Shown piece after piece: positions 16,892 through 24,684 of a stretch of 64,000 nt of DNA. The notes under the pieces were generated by a model. The model worked only from the letters and a program-made list of their open reading frames with translations, was not told the origin of the DNA and ran no database searches. The position numbers were made by a program, and so were the translations under genes. Each line of letters starts with the position of its first letter. Position 1 is the stretch's first letter. This stretch comes from Nocardioides marinisabuli (GTDB lineage Bacteria > Actinomycetota > Actinomycetes > Propionibacteriales > Nocardioidaceae): contig NZ_CP059163.1 in assembly GCF_013466785.1 (NCBI RefSeq), forward strand, positions 1,488,001 to 1,552,000. Direction: 5' to 3'.

Positions 16892-18082
16892 GTGCGTCCT
16901 TCCCCCGAGGCGCCGCGCACCCCCGCGCTCCGCCGCCTGGCAGCCACCGCGCTCGGTGCCGGCCTGCTCGCCTGCCCCCTGCCCGCCACCGCCGGACCCG
17001 CCGCGCCCCCCGCGCCCCCCGCGTCGCTCGCTCCTGCGGCCTCCGCCCCTGCCACCGTCGCCACGGCCCCCGCCGCGGCGTCGTACGACGTGCAGCAGCG
17101 GCGGCGCAACGCCCGCGGCCCGGCCGTGGGCGTGCAGTTCCACGGCATGTGGTCCTCCTACTCCGACCCCGAGCGGGAAGAGGTGCTCGACCGGCTGGTC
17201 GAGATGGGCGCCGGCTGGGTGCGCCTGGACATGTCGTGGTCGATGATCCAGCCGACCGCCGGCCGCATCGACCCGCAGGGCTGGGGCGTGCGCTTCGTCG
17301 ACCGCGTGGTCGGCATGGCCGCCGACCGCGGGCTCAAGGTGCTGGCCACCTTCTGGCTGACCCCCGACTGGGCCGACCCCGAGGCCGGCGCCCGGTCGCT
17401 GCCCGCCGACCCCCGCGACTACGGCCGGGCCCTGGCCTGGGCCGCGGAGCGCTGGCAGGGCGAGGTCGACGCCTGGGAGGTCTGGAACGAGCCGAACTCC
17501 GAGGACTTCCTCGCCGGCGCCGACGCGGCGGCGTACGCCGACCTGCTGTGCGCCGGCTACGACGCGGTGCAGGCCTCCGCGGCCCGCGGCACCGACGTCG
17601 TCTTCGGCGGCACCATGCACAACGACTCGACCTGGATCGAGGCGGCGTACGACGCCGGCGCGGGCGACTGCTTCGACGTGCTGGCCACCCACCCCTACCA
17701 GTCGCCGTCGGACACCGGCCCGATGTCGGGCTCGGGCGAGGCGCACTGGGAGTTCAGCCACCTCGGCGAGGTGCGGGACCTGATGCGCCGCCACGGCGAC
17801 CGGCGCCCGGTGTGGGTGACCGAGTTCGGCTGGTCCTCGCACCGCGACCGCGGCGACGAGCAGCCGTGGGAGCGCGGGGTCAGCAAGCGCCAGCAGGCCG
17901 ACTTCACGGTCGCCGCCCTCGAGGCGCTGCGCACCCGCTTCCCGTTCGTGCGCAAGGCGTTCCTCTACAACGAGCGCGCGCGCACCGACGCCGGGCGGCA
18001 CATGAAGGGCTACGGCCTGATGACCAACGGGATCAAGCCCAAGCCGGTCTACCGCGCGGTGCAGGCCTGGACCGGGCGCTGA
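16892..18082 (+). CDS. secreted glycoside hydrolase, clan GH-A (GH5/GH39-like)
   Basis: 396 residues with a Sec signal peptide (basic start, hydrophobic LAATALGAGLLACPLPATA) and an Ala/Pro-rich linker to about residue 60. The catalytic barrel has EVWNEPN (acid/base Glu near 202) and VWVTEFGWSS (nucleophile Glu near 310), the paired carboxylates of clan GH-A retaining enzymes. The start MSWSMIQPTAGRIDPQGW resembles GH39/PslG-like proteins. Substrate is likely a beta-linked polysaccharide. GTG start with GGAG 7 nt upstream. Neighbours give no further hint. Confidence 0.88.
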   Translation: MRPSPEAPRTPALRRLAATALGAGLLACPLPATAGPAAPPAPPASLAPAASAPATVATAPAAASYDVQQRRRNARGPAVGVQFHGMWSSYSDPEREEVLDRLVEMGAGWVRLDMSWSMIQPTAGRIDPQGWGVRFVDRVVGMAADRGLKVLATFWLTPDWADPEAGARSLPADPRDYGRALAWAAERWQGEVDAWEVWNEPNSEDFLAGADAAAYADLLCAGYDAVQASAARGTDVVFGGTMHNDSTWIEAAYDAGAGDCFDVLATHPYQSPSDTGPMSGSGEAHWEFSHLGEVRDLMRRHGDRRPVWVTEFGWSSHRDRGDEQPWERGVSKRQQADFTVAALEALRTRFPFVRKAFLYNERARTDAGRHMKGYGLMTNGIKPKPVYRAVQAWTGR

Positions 18083-18088
18083 GCCGGC

Positions 18089-18493
18089 TCAGCGGCCCGA
18101 GGCCTCCAGCATCCGCTGCAGCTCGGCGCCCATCGCCTCGATGACGGCGTGCAGGCCCTGCAGCGGGCGCACCATCACGGTGAAGTCGCTGATCAGGCCG
18201 GTGTCGTCCCAGGTGATCATGTCGACGCCCTGCACCTGCTTGCCGCCGACCTCGGTGGTGAACTCCAGCACCGCCGAGTCCTCGCCCAGCCACTCGCGGC
18301 GGTAGGCGAGCCCCGGCCCCAGCACGGCGAAGGCCGCGGCGAGGTAGGCCACGACCTTGTCGCGGCCCTCCTGCGGGGTGTGCACGGCCGGGGAGCGGAA
18401 GACCGCGTCGGCGGCGACCAGGTCGGGCAGGCCCGCGGGGTCGCCGGCCTCGGCGACGGCGTGCCAGCGGGCGAGGGCGGCGGTGGTGTCCAT
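18089..18493 (-). CDS. SnoaL-like (NTF2-fold) protein
   Basis: 134 residues, one NTF2/SnoaL-like domain: ALARWHAVAEAGDPAGLPDLVAADAVFRSP at the start, then VVAYLAAAF and TTEVGGKQVQGVDMITWDDTGLISDFTVMVRP. Such domains act as small hydrolases, isomerases or ligand binders; nothing shows which. ATG start at 18493. It is divergent from the glutaminase gene (66 bp between) and converges on the glycosidase gene with 6 bp between stops. Confidence 0.88.
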   Translation of the reverse strand: MDTTAALARWHAVAEAGDPAGLPDLVAADAVFRSPAVHTPQEGRDKVVAYLAAAFAVLGPGLAYRREWLGEDSAVLEFTTEVGGKQVQGVDMITWDDTGLISDFTVMVRPLQGLHAVIEAMGAELQRMLEASGR

Positions 18494-18547
18494 GGGGCCA
18501 TCCCACCACCGGCCACCACCGATTGACACCCGCCGCCGGGCAGGCGG

Positions 18548-18553
18548 CATCCT
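18548..18553 (+). promoter_or_regulatory. -10-like hexamer CATCCT, leaderless start
   Basis: CATCCT ends 6 nt before the GTG at 18560; no ribosome binding site is present. Confidence 0.35.
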
Positions 18554-18559
18554 GCCCGG

Positions 18560-19855
18560 GTGGACACCCCCATCCCGGACTACCTCGTCGAGGTCCTCGA
18601 CGCCGTCGCCGCCGACGCGAGCGGTGCCGTGGCCGACTACATCCCCGAGCTCGCGCAGGTCGACCCCGACCAGCTCGGGGTGGTGCTCGCGACCGTCGAC
18701 GGCGCGGTCTACGAGGCCGGCGACTGCGCGGCCGGGTTCACGATCCAGTCGATCTCCAAGCCGTTCGTCTACGCGCTGGCGCTGCAGCAGCGCGGGCTCG
18801 AGGCCGTGCTCGACCAGGTCGACGTCGAGCCCTCCGGCGAGGCGTTCAACGAGCTGTCGCTCGAGAAGGGCTCGGGGCGCCCGCTCAACCCGATGATCAA
18901 CGCCGGCGCGATCGTGGTGCACACGATGGTCGGCGACGCCCAGGACCCGCAGGGCCGGTGCGAGCAGGTGCTGGCCGGGCTCTCCGCCTTCGCCGGGCGG
19001 CCCCTGGCCGTCGACGAGGCGGCGTACGCCTCGGAGAGCGAGACGGCGTTCCGCAACTACGCCATCGCCAACATGCTGCGCAGCCGCGACTCCATCGTCG
19101 AGGATCCCGAGGACGTGGTGGCGGCCTACACCCGGCAGTGCTCGGTGCGGGTCACGACCCGCGACCTGGCGCTGATGGCCGCGACCCTGGCCAACGGCGG
19201 CGTGCACCCGCTGAGCGAGGAGCGGGTCGTCGAGGAGTGGGTGGCGCGCCAGGTGATGAGCGTGATGGCGACCTGCGGCATGTACGACTCGGCCGGCGAC
19301 TGGATCTCCACCGTCGGCTTCCCGGCCAAGAGCGGCGTCTCCGGCGGCATCATCGGCGCGCTGCCGGGCCAGCTGGGCATCGCGGCGTTCTCGCCCCGCC
19401 TGGACCCGCACGGCTCGAGCGTGCGCGGGGTCGAGGTGTGCCGCCGGCTCTCGGCCGACATGGGGCTGCACATGATGGACCCGCCGCAGCCGGCGCGCTC
19501 CACGATCCGGCGCACCCACACGGTGCAGTACGTCGACGGCAGCGCCGCGATGGTCTTCGCCCTGCACGGCTCGCTGCAGTTCGCGGGCGCCGAGCGCCTG
19601 GTGCGCGACCTGGCCGACGCCGACGCCGCGGGCCGGCTCTCCGACGCGGTGGTGCTCGACCTGACCCGGGTGCACTCGATCAACGACGTGGCCCGCCGGA
19701 TGCTGCTCGAGACCGTGCGGCGCCTGCAGCTGGAGGGCTGCGGGGTCACCCTGGTCGACCCCGAGTCGACCCTGCCCGACCCCGACTGCGGCGGCGGGGT
19801 GCGCCCGCCGGTGGTGGCGACGGTCGCCGAGGCCGCGGCGCGCGGGCACGCCTGA
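18560..19855 (+). CDS. glsA: glutaminase A fused to a STAS domain
   Basis: 431 residues. Residues 1 to about 305 are a serine-dependent glutaminase (glutamine to glutamate and ammonia): SISKPF gives the Ser64/Lys67 pair, LNPMINAGAI the conserved oxyanion region, and FPAKSGVSGGI the second conserved loop. Residues about 325-425 are a STAS fold (VFALHGSLQFAGAERLV, VVLDLTRVHSINDVARRML), as in SpoIIAA and sulfate transporters. The usual phosphorylatable Ser region reads HSINDVA. The fusion occurs in other actinobacteria and could tie enzyme activity to a signalling partner. GTG start follows CATCCT by 6 nt. Confidence 0.92.
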   Translation: MDTPIPDYLVEVLDAVAADASGAVADYIPELAQVDPDQLGVVLATVDGAVYEAGDCAAGFTIQSISKPFVYALALQQRGLEAVLDQVDVEPSGEAFNELSLEKGSGRPLNPMINAGAIVVHTMVGDAQDPQGRCEQVLAGLSAFAGRPLAVDEAAYASESETAFRNYAIANMLRSRDSIVEDPEDVVAAYTRQCSVRVTTRDLALMAATLANGGVHPLSEERVVEEWVARQVMSVMATCGMYDSAGDWISTVGFPAKSGVSGGIIGALPGQLGIAAFSPRLDPHGSSVRGVEVCRRLSADMGLHMMDPPQPARSTIRRTHTVQYVDGSAAMVFALHGSLQFAGAERLVRDLADADAAGRLSDAVVLDLTRVHSINDVARRMLLETVRRLQLEGCGVTLVDPESTLPDPDCGGGVRPPVVATVAEAAARGHA

Positions 19856-19861
19856 GCCCCG

Positions 19862-20535
19862 TCAGGCCTCGGCAGCCGCAGCGCGGCCACGACGTCGGCG
19901 AACATGCGCTGCTTGATCGTGCCGAGCGTCGCCCGGTCCTTGCCGGCGAGGTGGCGCACCCGCGCGGCGGCCGCCTCGTGGAGGTCCTCGACCTCGGCGG
20001 TCGCGTCGACGATGCCGGCGGCCAGCGCCTCCTCGGCGCCGAAGCGGTGCCCGGTGGTCATCGCGTCGACGGCGGCGCGCGGGGTCAGCTTCGACATGAC
20101 CAGCGCGTTCATGCCCGGGGTGAAGGGGATGAGGATGTCGACCTCGGGGAAGCAGACGTAGCCGCGCTCGGTGCGCATCACCCGGTGGTCGTGGGCCATG
20201 GCGAGCATCGCGCCGGCACCGAAGGCGTGGCCGTTGAGGGCCGCGACCGTCGGCACCGGGAGCGTCAGCACCCGCTCGAAGACGCCCTGCACGCGCGCGA
20301 CGTACTCGCCGAGCCGCTCGGGGTGGGCGCCGAGCCAGTCGAGGTCGAGCCCGTTGGAGAAGAACTTGCCGCCGCCCGTGGTGACCAGCACGGCGGGCTC
20401 GCTGGAGGCGGCGAGGTCGGCGAGGAAGCCGTCGACCTCGTCGAGGAAGGCGGGGCTGAAGCGGTTCTCGTCGTCGCCCAGGTGCAGGGTCCACACGCGG
20501 CGGTCCTGGGGGCCGTCCTGGCTCAGCGTCGGCAT
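19862..20535 (-). pseudogene. enoyl-CoA hydratase/isomerase with disrupted 3' reading frame
   Basis: About 218 residues of a crotonase-family protein: FSPAFLDEVDGFL, the oxyanion GGGKFFSNGLDLDWL, PVPTVAALNGHAFGAGAMLAMAHD, and FPEVDILIPFTPGMNALV. The frame has no stop at the natural end; it runs on antisense through the glutaminase gene to 19126. A TGA in the next frame at 19862-19864 would end the gene 6 bp from the glutaminase stop and give the expected length, so a one-base indel near 19870-19885 is likely, either real or a sequencing error. The ligand-binding Glu normally found in the second oxyanion loop is Gly/Ala here, so activity may be isomerase-like. ATG start at 20535. Confidence 0.75.
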
Positions 20536-20609
20536 CCGGCGCTCCTCTCGTCGGGCACATCAGAGCACACGTCGGGGGAGCCCACCGGGACCTGAGGGGG
20601 TGTGCTCGC

Positions 20610-20631
20610 GCCGAGCCGGGCTCGGCACAAT
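20610..20631 (+). promoter_or_regulatory. inverted repeat operator candidate with -10 CACAAT
   Basis: GCCGAGC-CGG-GCTCGGC (20610-20626) is a perfect 7-bp-arm palindrome that runs into CACAAT (20626-20631), a plausible -10 for the gene at 20709. Confidence 0.4.
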
Positions 20632-20708
20632 CGGGACGGGCCCGCGCTCGGGCCCGGTGTCGGGTCGCGGACAGCGGCCCGTCCCCCACGAACCATCGAG
20701 GAGGACGC

Positions 20709-21365
20709 ATGACGCGCATCATCATCATCGGAGGCCACGGCAAGGTGGCCCGCAAGGCGACGCCGCTGCTGGTCGAGGACGGTCACGAGGTCACGTCCGT
20801 GATCCGCGACCCCGACCAGTCGAAGACGATCACCAAGCTGGGCGCCGAGCCGGTGCTGGCCGACATCGCCTCCATGCAGAAGCACGAGATCGAGGACCTG
20901 CTCCGCGGCCAGGACCTGGTGGTCTGGGCGGCCGGTGCCGGCGGCGGGTCGGCCGAGAAGACCTACGCGGTCGACCGCGACGCAGCGATCCGCTCGATGG
21001 ACGCGGCCGCGGCCGCGGGGGCCGAGCGCTACGTGATGGTGTCGTACTTCGGGGCGGGCCCCGACCACGGCGTGCCGCCCGACAACGACTTCTACGCCTA
21101 CGCCGAGGCCAAGACCCAGGCCGACGCCCACCTCGAGGAGTCCGCGCTGAAGTGGACGATCCTCCAGCCCAGCGGCCTCACCGAGGGTCCGACGACCGGC
21201 AAGATCGACGTCCACACCGAGGACGCCGGGCAGGTCTCGCGCGGCAACGTCGCCGAGGTGATCCGCGCTGTCGCGGGCGCCGAGGCCTCGGCCGTCGCCG
21301 GCCTCAAGATCCCCTTCAACGACGGGGACACCCCGATCGCGGAGGGTCTGCGCCACGTGCGCTGA
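20709..21365 (+). CDS. NAD(P)-binding atypical SDR protein
   Basis: 218 residues, Rossmann fold of the atypical SDR (NAD(P)H-binding, YwnB/SDR_a5-like) group. The glycine loop is IIIIGGHGKVARKATPLL, YFGAGPDHG and FYAYAEAKTQADAHLEES provide the Tyr-x-x-x-Lys-like region, and WTILQPSGLTEGPTTGKI the substrate side. These proteins act as quinone or flavin reductases or redox sensors. ATG start with GAGGAGG about 6 nt upstream; a strong hairpin follows the stop. Confidence 0.9.
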   Translation: MTRIIIIGGHGKVARKATPLLVEDGHEVTSVIRDPDQSKTITKLGAEPVLADIASMQKHEIEDLLRGQDLVVWAAGAGGGSAEKTYAVDRDAAIRSMDAAAAAGAERYVMVSYFGAGPDHGVPPDNDFYAYAEAKTQADAHLEESALKWTILQPSGLTEGPTTGKIDVHTEDAGQVSRGNVAEVIRAVAGAEASAVAGLKIPFNDGDTPIAEGLRHVR

Positions 21366-21373
21366 GCCGTCCG

Positions 21374-21405
21374 GGCGCCGGTGGGCCCGTCGGCCCTCCG
21401 GCGCC
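21374..21405 (+). terminator. hairpin terminator after SDR gene
   Basis: GGCGCCGG (21374-21381) pairs with CCGGCGCC (21398-21405); inside, GGGCC pairs with GGCCC around a CGTC loop. The stem is 8 + 5 bp with one T-T mismatch. No T-tract, as usual in actinobacteria. Confidence 0.7.
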
Positions 21406-21417
21406 GGCCGCTCCCCC

Positions 21418-21423
21418 TAGGCT
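21418..21423 (+). promoter_or_regulatory. -10 hexamer TAGGCT upstream of RDD gene
   Basis: TAGGCT 50 nt before the ATG at 21474, preceded by a terminator hairpin; leader carries GCAGGAGA. Confidence 0.45.
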
Positions 21424-21473
21424 GGGCGGACCCGAGCCCGGGTCCAGCACGACACCGCCGACGCAGGAGACCC

Positions 21474-21998
21474 ATGAGCGACCACTACGGCAGCTACCCC
21501 CAGTCCCCCGACCCCGGCCAGCAGCCCGGACAGCCCGGCCAGCCCGGGTACGGCGCCCCGGTCGGCGCCGACGACGTCGCCGGCACCGGTGTGCGCATCG
21601 CCGGGTTCGTGCTCGACGTCGTGGTCGTGGCCATCGTCGGCACCCTCGTGACCCTGCCCTTCGCCTCGACGTCCAGCGGCGGCGGTGAGATCGGATTCGA
21701 GATCGGCCCCACCGGCATGGTCGTCAGCCTGGTCGTCGCGGCGCTCTACTACATCGTGCCCACGGCCCTGTACGGCCAGACGCTGGCCAAGAAGCTGCTC
21801 GGCACCCGGGTCGTGCGCATGGACGACGGCCAGGTCCCCGGGTGGGGCAAGGCGGCCGGCCGCCAGGTCATCCTGGCGCTGCTCAACATCGGCTGCTACA
21901 TCCCGCAGATCGTCAACGCGGTCCTGCTCGCCCAGGAGCCGCTGCACCGCGGCTGGCACGACAAGGCCGTCGGCACCCGGGTGGTCACGACCCGCTAG
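21474..21998 (+). CDS. RDD-family membrane protein
   Basis: 174 residues. A Pro/Gln/Gly-rich cytoplasmic tail (residues 1-38) precedes an RDD domain: GVRIAGFVLDVVVVAIVG is the conserved Arg-Asp containing first helix, LYYIVPTALYGQTLAKKLLGTRVVR the central part and HRGWHDKAVGTRVV the C-terminal signature. RDD proteins are small membrane proteins of mostly unknown function; some act in Na+/H+ antiport. GCAGGAGA lies upstream of the ATG. Confidence 0.92.
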   Translation: MSDHYGSYPQSPDPGQQPGQPGQPGYGAPVGADDVAGTGVRIAGFVLDVVVVAIVGTLVTLPFASTSSGGGEIGFEIGPTGMVVSLVVAALYYIVPTALYGQTLAKKLLGTRVVRMDDGQVPGWGKAAGRQVILALLNIGCYIPQIVNAVLLAQEPLHRGWHDKAVGTRVVTTR

Positions 21999-22189
21999 GC
22001 GCCGGGGCGGGCGCGACGCTCGTCGCGCCGGGCGAAGAGCGCCCGCCACAGCCGCAGCGCCCAGGAGGGGTCGCCGCCGCCGTGCAGCGACGAGGTGCCG
22101 AGGAAGGACCCCGACACGCCGCGGCTGGCCCGGTCGCGCCCCTCGAAGTCGGCGTTGGACTGGCCGGGGCGGCGCTGCTCGGGTCTCAT
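21995..22189 (-). CDS. 64-residue conserved-looking small protein coupled to cyclase gene
   Basis: 64 residues, MRPEQRRPGQSNADFEGRD at the start and LRLWRALFARRDERR near the end. The ATG overlaps the stop of the cyclase gene (ATGA), which argues that it is real. It is polar and basic with a short amphipathic C-terminal helix; no membrane segment, Cys or known motif. I do not recognise the family. Its stop overlaps by 4 nt with the end of the convergent RDD gene. Confidence 0.65.
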   Translation of the reverse strand: MRPEQRRPGQSNADFEGRDRASRGVSGSFLGTSSLHGGGDPSWALRLWRALFARRDERRARPGA

Positions 22190-22956
22190 CGGTTCTCCTC
22201 GCGGTCGACGATGGCGAACACCCGGGCCGGGAAGCCCGAGCCGTCGCGCGGCTTGGGCCAGGTTGCCACGGTCAGCGCCCCGACGGCAGGTACCCGGTGC
22301 AGGTCGGTGAGCAGCTCGATCTGCCACTTGTCGGCGCCCAGGATGTAGGTCTCGGCGGGCGCCGAGCCGCCGGCGACCACCGCGCCGGGGTCGGTGTCGG
22401 TGGTGTCGTGGCCCACCGCGGCGACCTGGCGCTGCTCGACGAGGAAGCGCAGCGCCTCGACGCTCCAGCCGGGGTAGTGCGCGACGCCGTCGGCGTCGCG
22501 GTTGGCCATCGCCTTGCCGTCGGGCCAGCGCGACGCCCACCCGGTCAGCAGGGCCACCAGCGAGCCGGGGGTGATGCGTCCGTGCCGGGCCTCGTGCGCC
22601 TCGATGTCGGCGGGGGTGACGGCGTGGTCGACGTCGGCCTCGACCTGGTCACGGACGTCGACGACCACCAGCGGCAGGATCATCTCGGTGACCGGCAGCT
22701 CGTCGAGGAAGCGCCCGCCCCGCGCGAAGTGCGCCGGAGGGTCGACGTGGGTGCCCCACTGCCCGATGTGGGTGTAGCGGTGGGCCAGGAAGCCGGTGCC
22801 CACCGACCCGACCCCCTCGTCGAAGTGGAAGAGGGTCTCGCGCTCCTCGTCGGGAAAGGCGAAGTAGTGCGGGATGCCCGGCCCGAAGGCGTGGGTCAGG
22901 TCGACCCACTCACAGGCACGCAGGCGGGTCAGGACGTCGAGCAGCGAGTCGGCCAT
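22186..22956 (-). CDS. cyclase-family metal hydrolase (kynurenine formamidase-like)
   Basis: 256 residues of the cyclase/KynB family. The metal motif is GTHVDPPAHF, His70-x-Asp72-x3-His76, preceded by VDLTHAFGPGIPHY. GWSVEALRFLVEQRQVAAVGHDTTDTDPG matches the later conserved helix and Asp/Thr segment. Relatives hydrolyse N-formylkynurenine, isatin or other amides; no tryptophan-pathway neighbours are present, so the substrate is open. ATG start at 22956, 7 nt after a TAGCAT hexamer. It is translationally coupled to a 64-residue protein. Confidence 0.9.
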   Translation of the reverse strand: MADSLLDVLTRLRACEWVDLTHAFGPGIPHYFAFPDEERETLFHFDEGVGSVGTGFLAHRYTHIGQWGTHVDPPAHFARGGRFLDELPVTEMILPLVVVDVRDQVEADVDHAVTPADIEAHEARHGRITPGSLVALLTGWASRWPDGKAMANRDADGVAHYPGWSVEALRFLVEQRQVAAVGHDTTDTDPGAVVAGGSAPAETYILGADKWQIELLTDLHRVPAVGALTVATWPKPRDGSGFPARVFAIVDREENR

Positions 22957-22963
22957 GTCGCGG

Positions 22964-22969
22964 ATGCTA
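22964..22969 (-). promoter_or_regulatory. -10 hexamer TAGCAT, leaderless start
   Basis: TAGCAT on the minus strand, 7 nt before the ATG at 22956. Confidence 0.5.
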
Positions 22970-22976
22970 GCTCGCG

Positions 22977-23726
22977 TCAGAGGCCGGTGACGCCGCCGAC
23001 GAGCCAGTCGTCGAAGGTCAGGGTGCTGATCCGAGCACCGTCACCGGGCAGCAGCCCGCCGGACGCCATGGCCCGGCCAGCGCGCCCGGGCAGCCGTACG
23101 CCGACCACGGGGCGGCGGCGCCCCTCGGCGCGCACGACCCGGCGGGCCAGGTCGACCAGCTGGTGCTCCTCCGGGCCGGCGATCTCGGTCGCGTGGCCCT
23201 GCGGCCCGACCGGGGCCAGCCGGGCCAGCTCGGCGGCGACCTCGGCGGCCGCGACCGGACGGATCCGTTGTCGGGGCAGGACCGCGACGGGGCCGGGGAC
23301 CCGCGCGAGCAGCTGGCCGGCGAACTCGTGGAACTGCGTGGCCCGCAGCACGGTCGCCGGCACGGCACCGCGCAGGGCGACCTCCTCCTGCCGGCGCTTG
23401 CCCTCGTAGTAGCCGAGGTCGACCCGGTCGACGCCGACGATGGAGAGGACGAGCAGGTGCTGCACCCCTGCGCGCCGACCCGCGTCGGCCAGGTTCGTGG
23501 TCGCGGTCTCGAAGAAGTGCACCGCCCTCCGGCGGCCGGTCGTGGCGATGTTGCTGACGTCGATGACCGCCTCGGCACCGGTCAGGGCGTCGTCGAGGCC
23601 ACTGCCGGTCACCAGGTCGACCCCGCGGCTCCTGGCCAGGACGACCGGCGTGTGCCCGGCCGCCGTGAGTGCCTGGACGACGTGACGCCCGAGGAGACCG
23701 GTCCCGCCGGCGACAGCGATCCTCAT
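22977..23726 (-). CDS. NAD(P)-binding atypical SDR (NmrA/SDR_a5-like)
   Basis: 249 residues. MRIAVAGGTGLLGRHVVQAL is the Rossmann glycine loop; VIDVSNIATTGRRRAVHFF, LLVLSIVGVDRVDLGYYEGKRRQEE and TVLRATQFHEFAGQLL match the atypical SDR family that binds NAD(P)H and serves as reductase or sensor. There is Tyr-Tyr-x-x-Lys in the active region. A CAGGAT hexamer ends 6 nt before the ATG, so it may be leaderless. The peptidase gene lies just downstream of it in the genome but is transcribed toward this gene from the same strand upstream, 14 nt apart. Confidence 0.9.
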   Translation of the reverse strand: MRIAVAGGTGLLGRHVVQALTAAGHTPVVLARSRGVDLVTGSGLDDALTGAEAVIDVSNIATTGRRRAVHFFETATTNLADAGRRAGVQHLLVLSIVGVDRVDLGYYEGKRRQEEVALRGAVPATVLRATQFHEFAGQLLARVPGPVAVLPRQRIRPVAAAEVAAELARLAPVGPQGHATEIAGPEEHQLVDLARRVVRAEGRRRPVVGVRLPGRAGRAMASGGLLPGDGARISTLTFDDWLVGGVTGL

Positions 23727-23740
23727 CTGCCCATCCTGCC

Positions 23741-24556
23741 TCAGCTGGCTGGGCGCACGCGCACCTTCTGCCCCGGCTCGATCTCCACGCGTCCCTGCGC
23801 CGGCCACCCGTTCCAGCGACGGATCCTGGCGCTGGGCCGGTCGAACCAGCGCGAGACCCGGGCGATCGTCTCGCCCTCCTGGGCACGGTAGATGCCGCGG
23901 TGGTTGGCGACCGGTCGTCGCAGCGGGGCCGGGCAGGGCGAGAGGTTCGGCTCCTTCCACGGCGCCGCCAGCTCACCGACCCATTTCGGGCAGGGGCCGT
24001 GGTCGAGGGCGCGCGGGGAGCCGGCCCACCAGGAGGTGCGCCTGGTGGCACCGTTCCAGGTGAAGGAGAGGTGGATGTGGTCGGTGTGCGGGTTCTCGCC
24101 GGTGTAGGGCTGCCACGCCGACCGGGCGTCGTACCCGCGCCAGATGCGGCGGTTCCAGATCATGTACATCACCCCGAGCTCGCGGGCGTGCGCCGCGACC
24201 TCGCCCTCGACGCTGCGGGTCAGCCACCCGGTCGCGCGCTTGGCGATGCGCCGGTCCTTGGCCCTCGACGCGCGCAGCGACCAGTCCCAGGCCCGACCCT
24301 CCTTGTGCTCCGAGAGCCCACCGCTGCTGCACGCGCGGGTGATCCCGCCGCTGCCTCCGCCGAACTTCGCCAGCAGCAGCCTGCGTGCGGCCAGCACGCC
24401 CGGCTTGGCGACCGGGTCGCAGGAGACCTGCCCCTGGTAGACCGGGAAGGCGTCGACCTCCTTGGCCTGGGCCGGGGGCACCGCGGCGAGGACGGCTGCC
24501 GCGAGCAGCACGGCGAGGACGGACGTGAGCAGGCGTGCGGAACCGGCGAGGGGCAT
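23741..24556 (-). CDS. secreted M15-like (VanY-type) peptidase with LysM-like C-terminus
   Basis: 271 residues with a signal peptide (VLAVLLAAAVLAAVPPAQA, cleavage near residue 31). The zinc-peptidase motifs of the LAS/M15 group are visible: SEHKEGRAWDW (His84, Asp91) and HTDHIHLSF (His160, His162). They point to a D,D- or L,D-carboxypeptidase or related peptidoglycan hydrolase. Residues about 217-271 (YRAQEGETIARVSRWFDRPSARI, IEPGQKVRVRP) look like a LysM-like wall-binding module at the C-terminus. ATG start at 24556. Confidence 0.85.
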   Translation of the reverse strand: MPLAGSARLLTSVLAVLLAAAVLAAVPPAQAKEVDAFPVYQGQVSCDPVAKPGVLAARRLLLAKFGGGSGGITRACSSGGLSEHKEGRAWDWSLRASRAKDRRIAKRATGWLTRSVEGEVAAHARELGVMYMIWNRRIWRGYDARSAWQPYTGENPHTDHIHLSFTWNGATRRTSWWAGSPRALDHGPCPKWVGELAAPWKEPNLSPCPAPLRRPVANHRGIYRAQEGETIARVSRWFDRPSARIRRWNGWPAQGRVEIEPGQKVRVRPAS

Positions 24557-24598
24557 GGGGGTGCTCCGGGGGTCGAGCGGCAGGGGCGGTCGCGGTGG

Positions 24599-24629
24599 CG
24601 GTCGGGGGTCGCCCGCGACACCCCGACCG
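24599..24629 (-). terminator. hairpin at the end of the dpp operon
   Basis: CGGTCGGGG (24599-24607) pairs with CCCCGACCG (24621-24629), and GTCGC with GCGAC inside, with a bulged A. It stands between the last dpp gene and the peptidase gene. Confidence 0.6.
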
Positions 24630-24684
24630 TATCCGCGGCGGCGGCCGCGCGTGGTGGCTTCGCGCAACGCGGCCAGGGGGCGGG

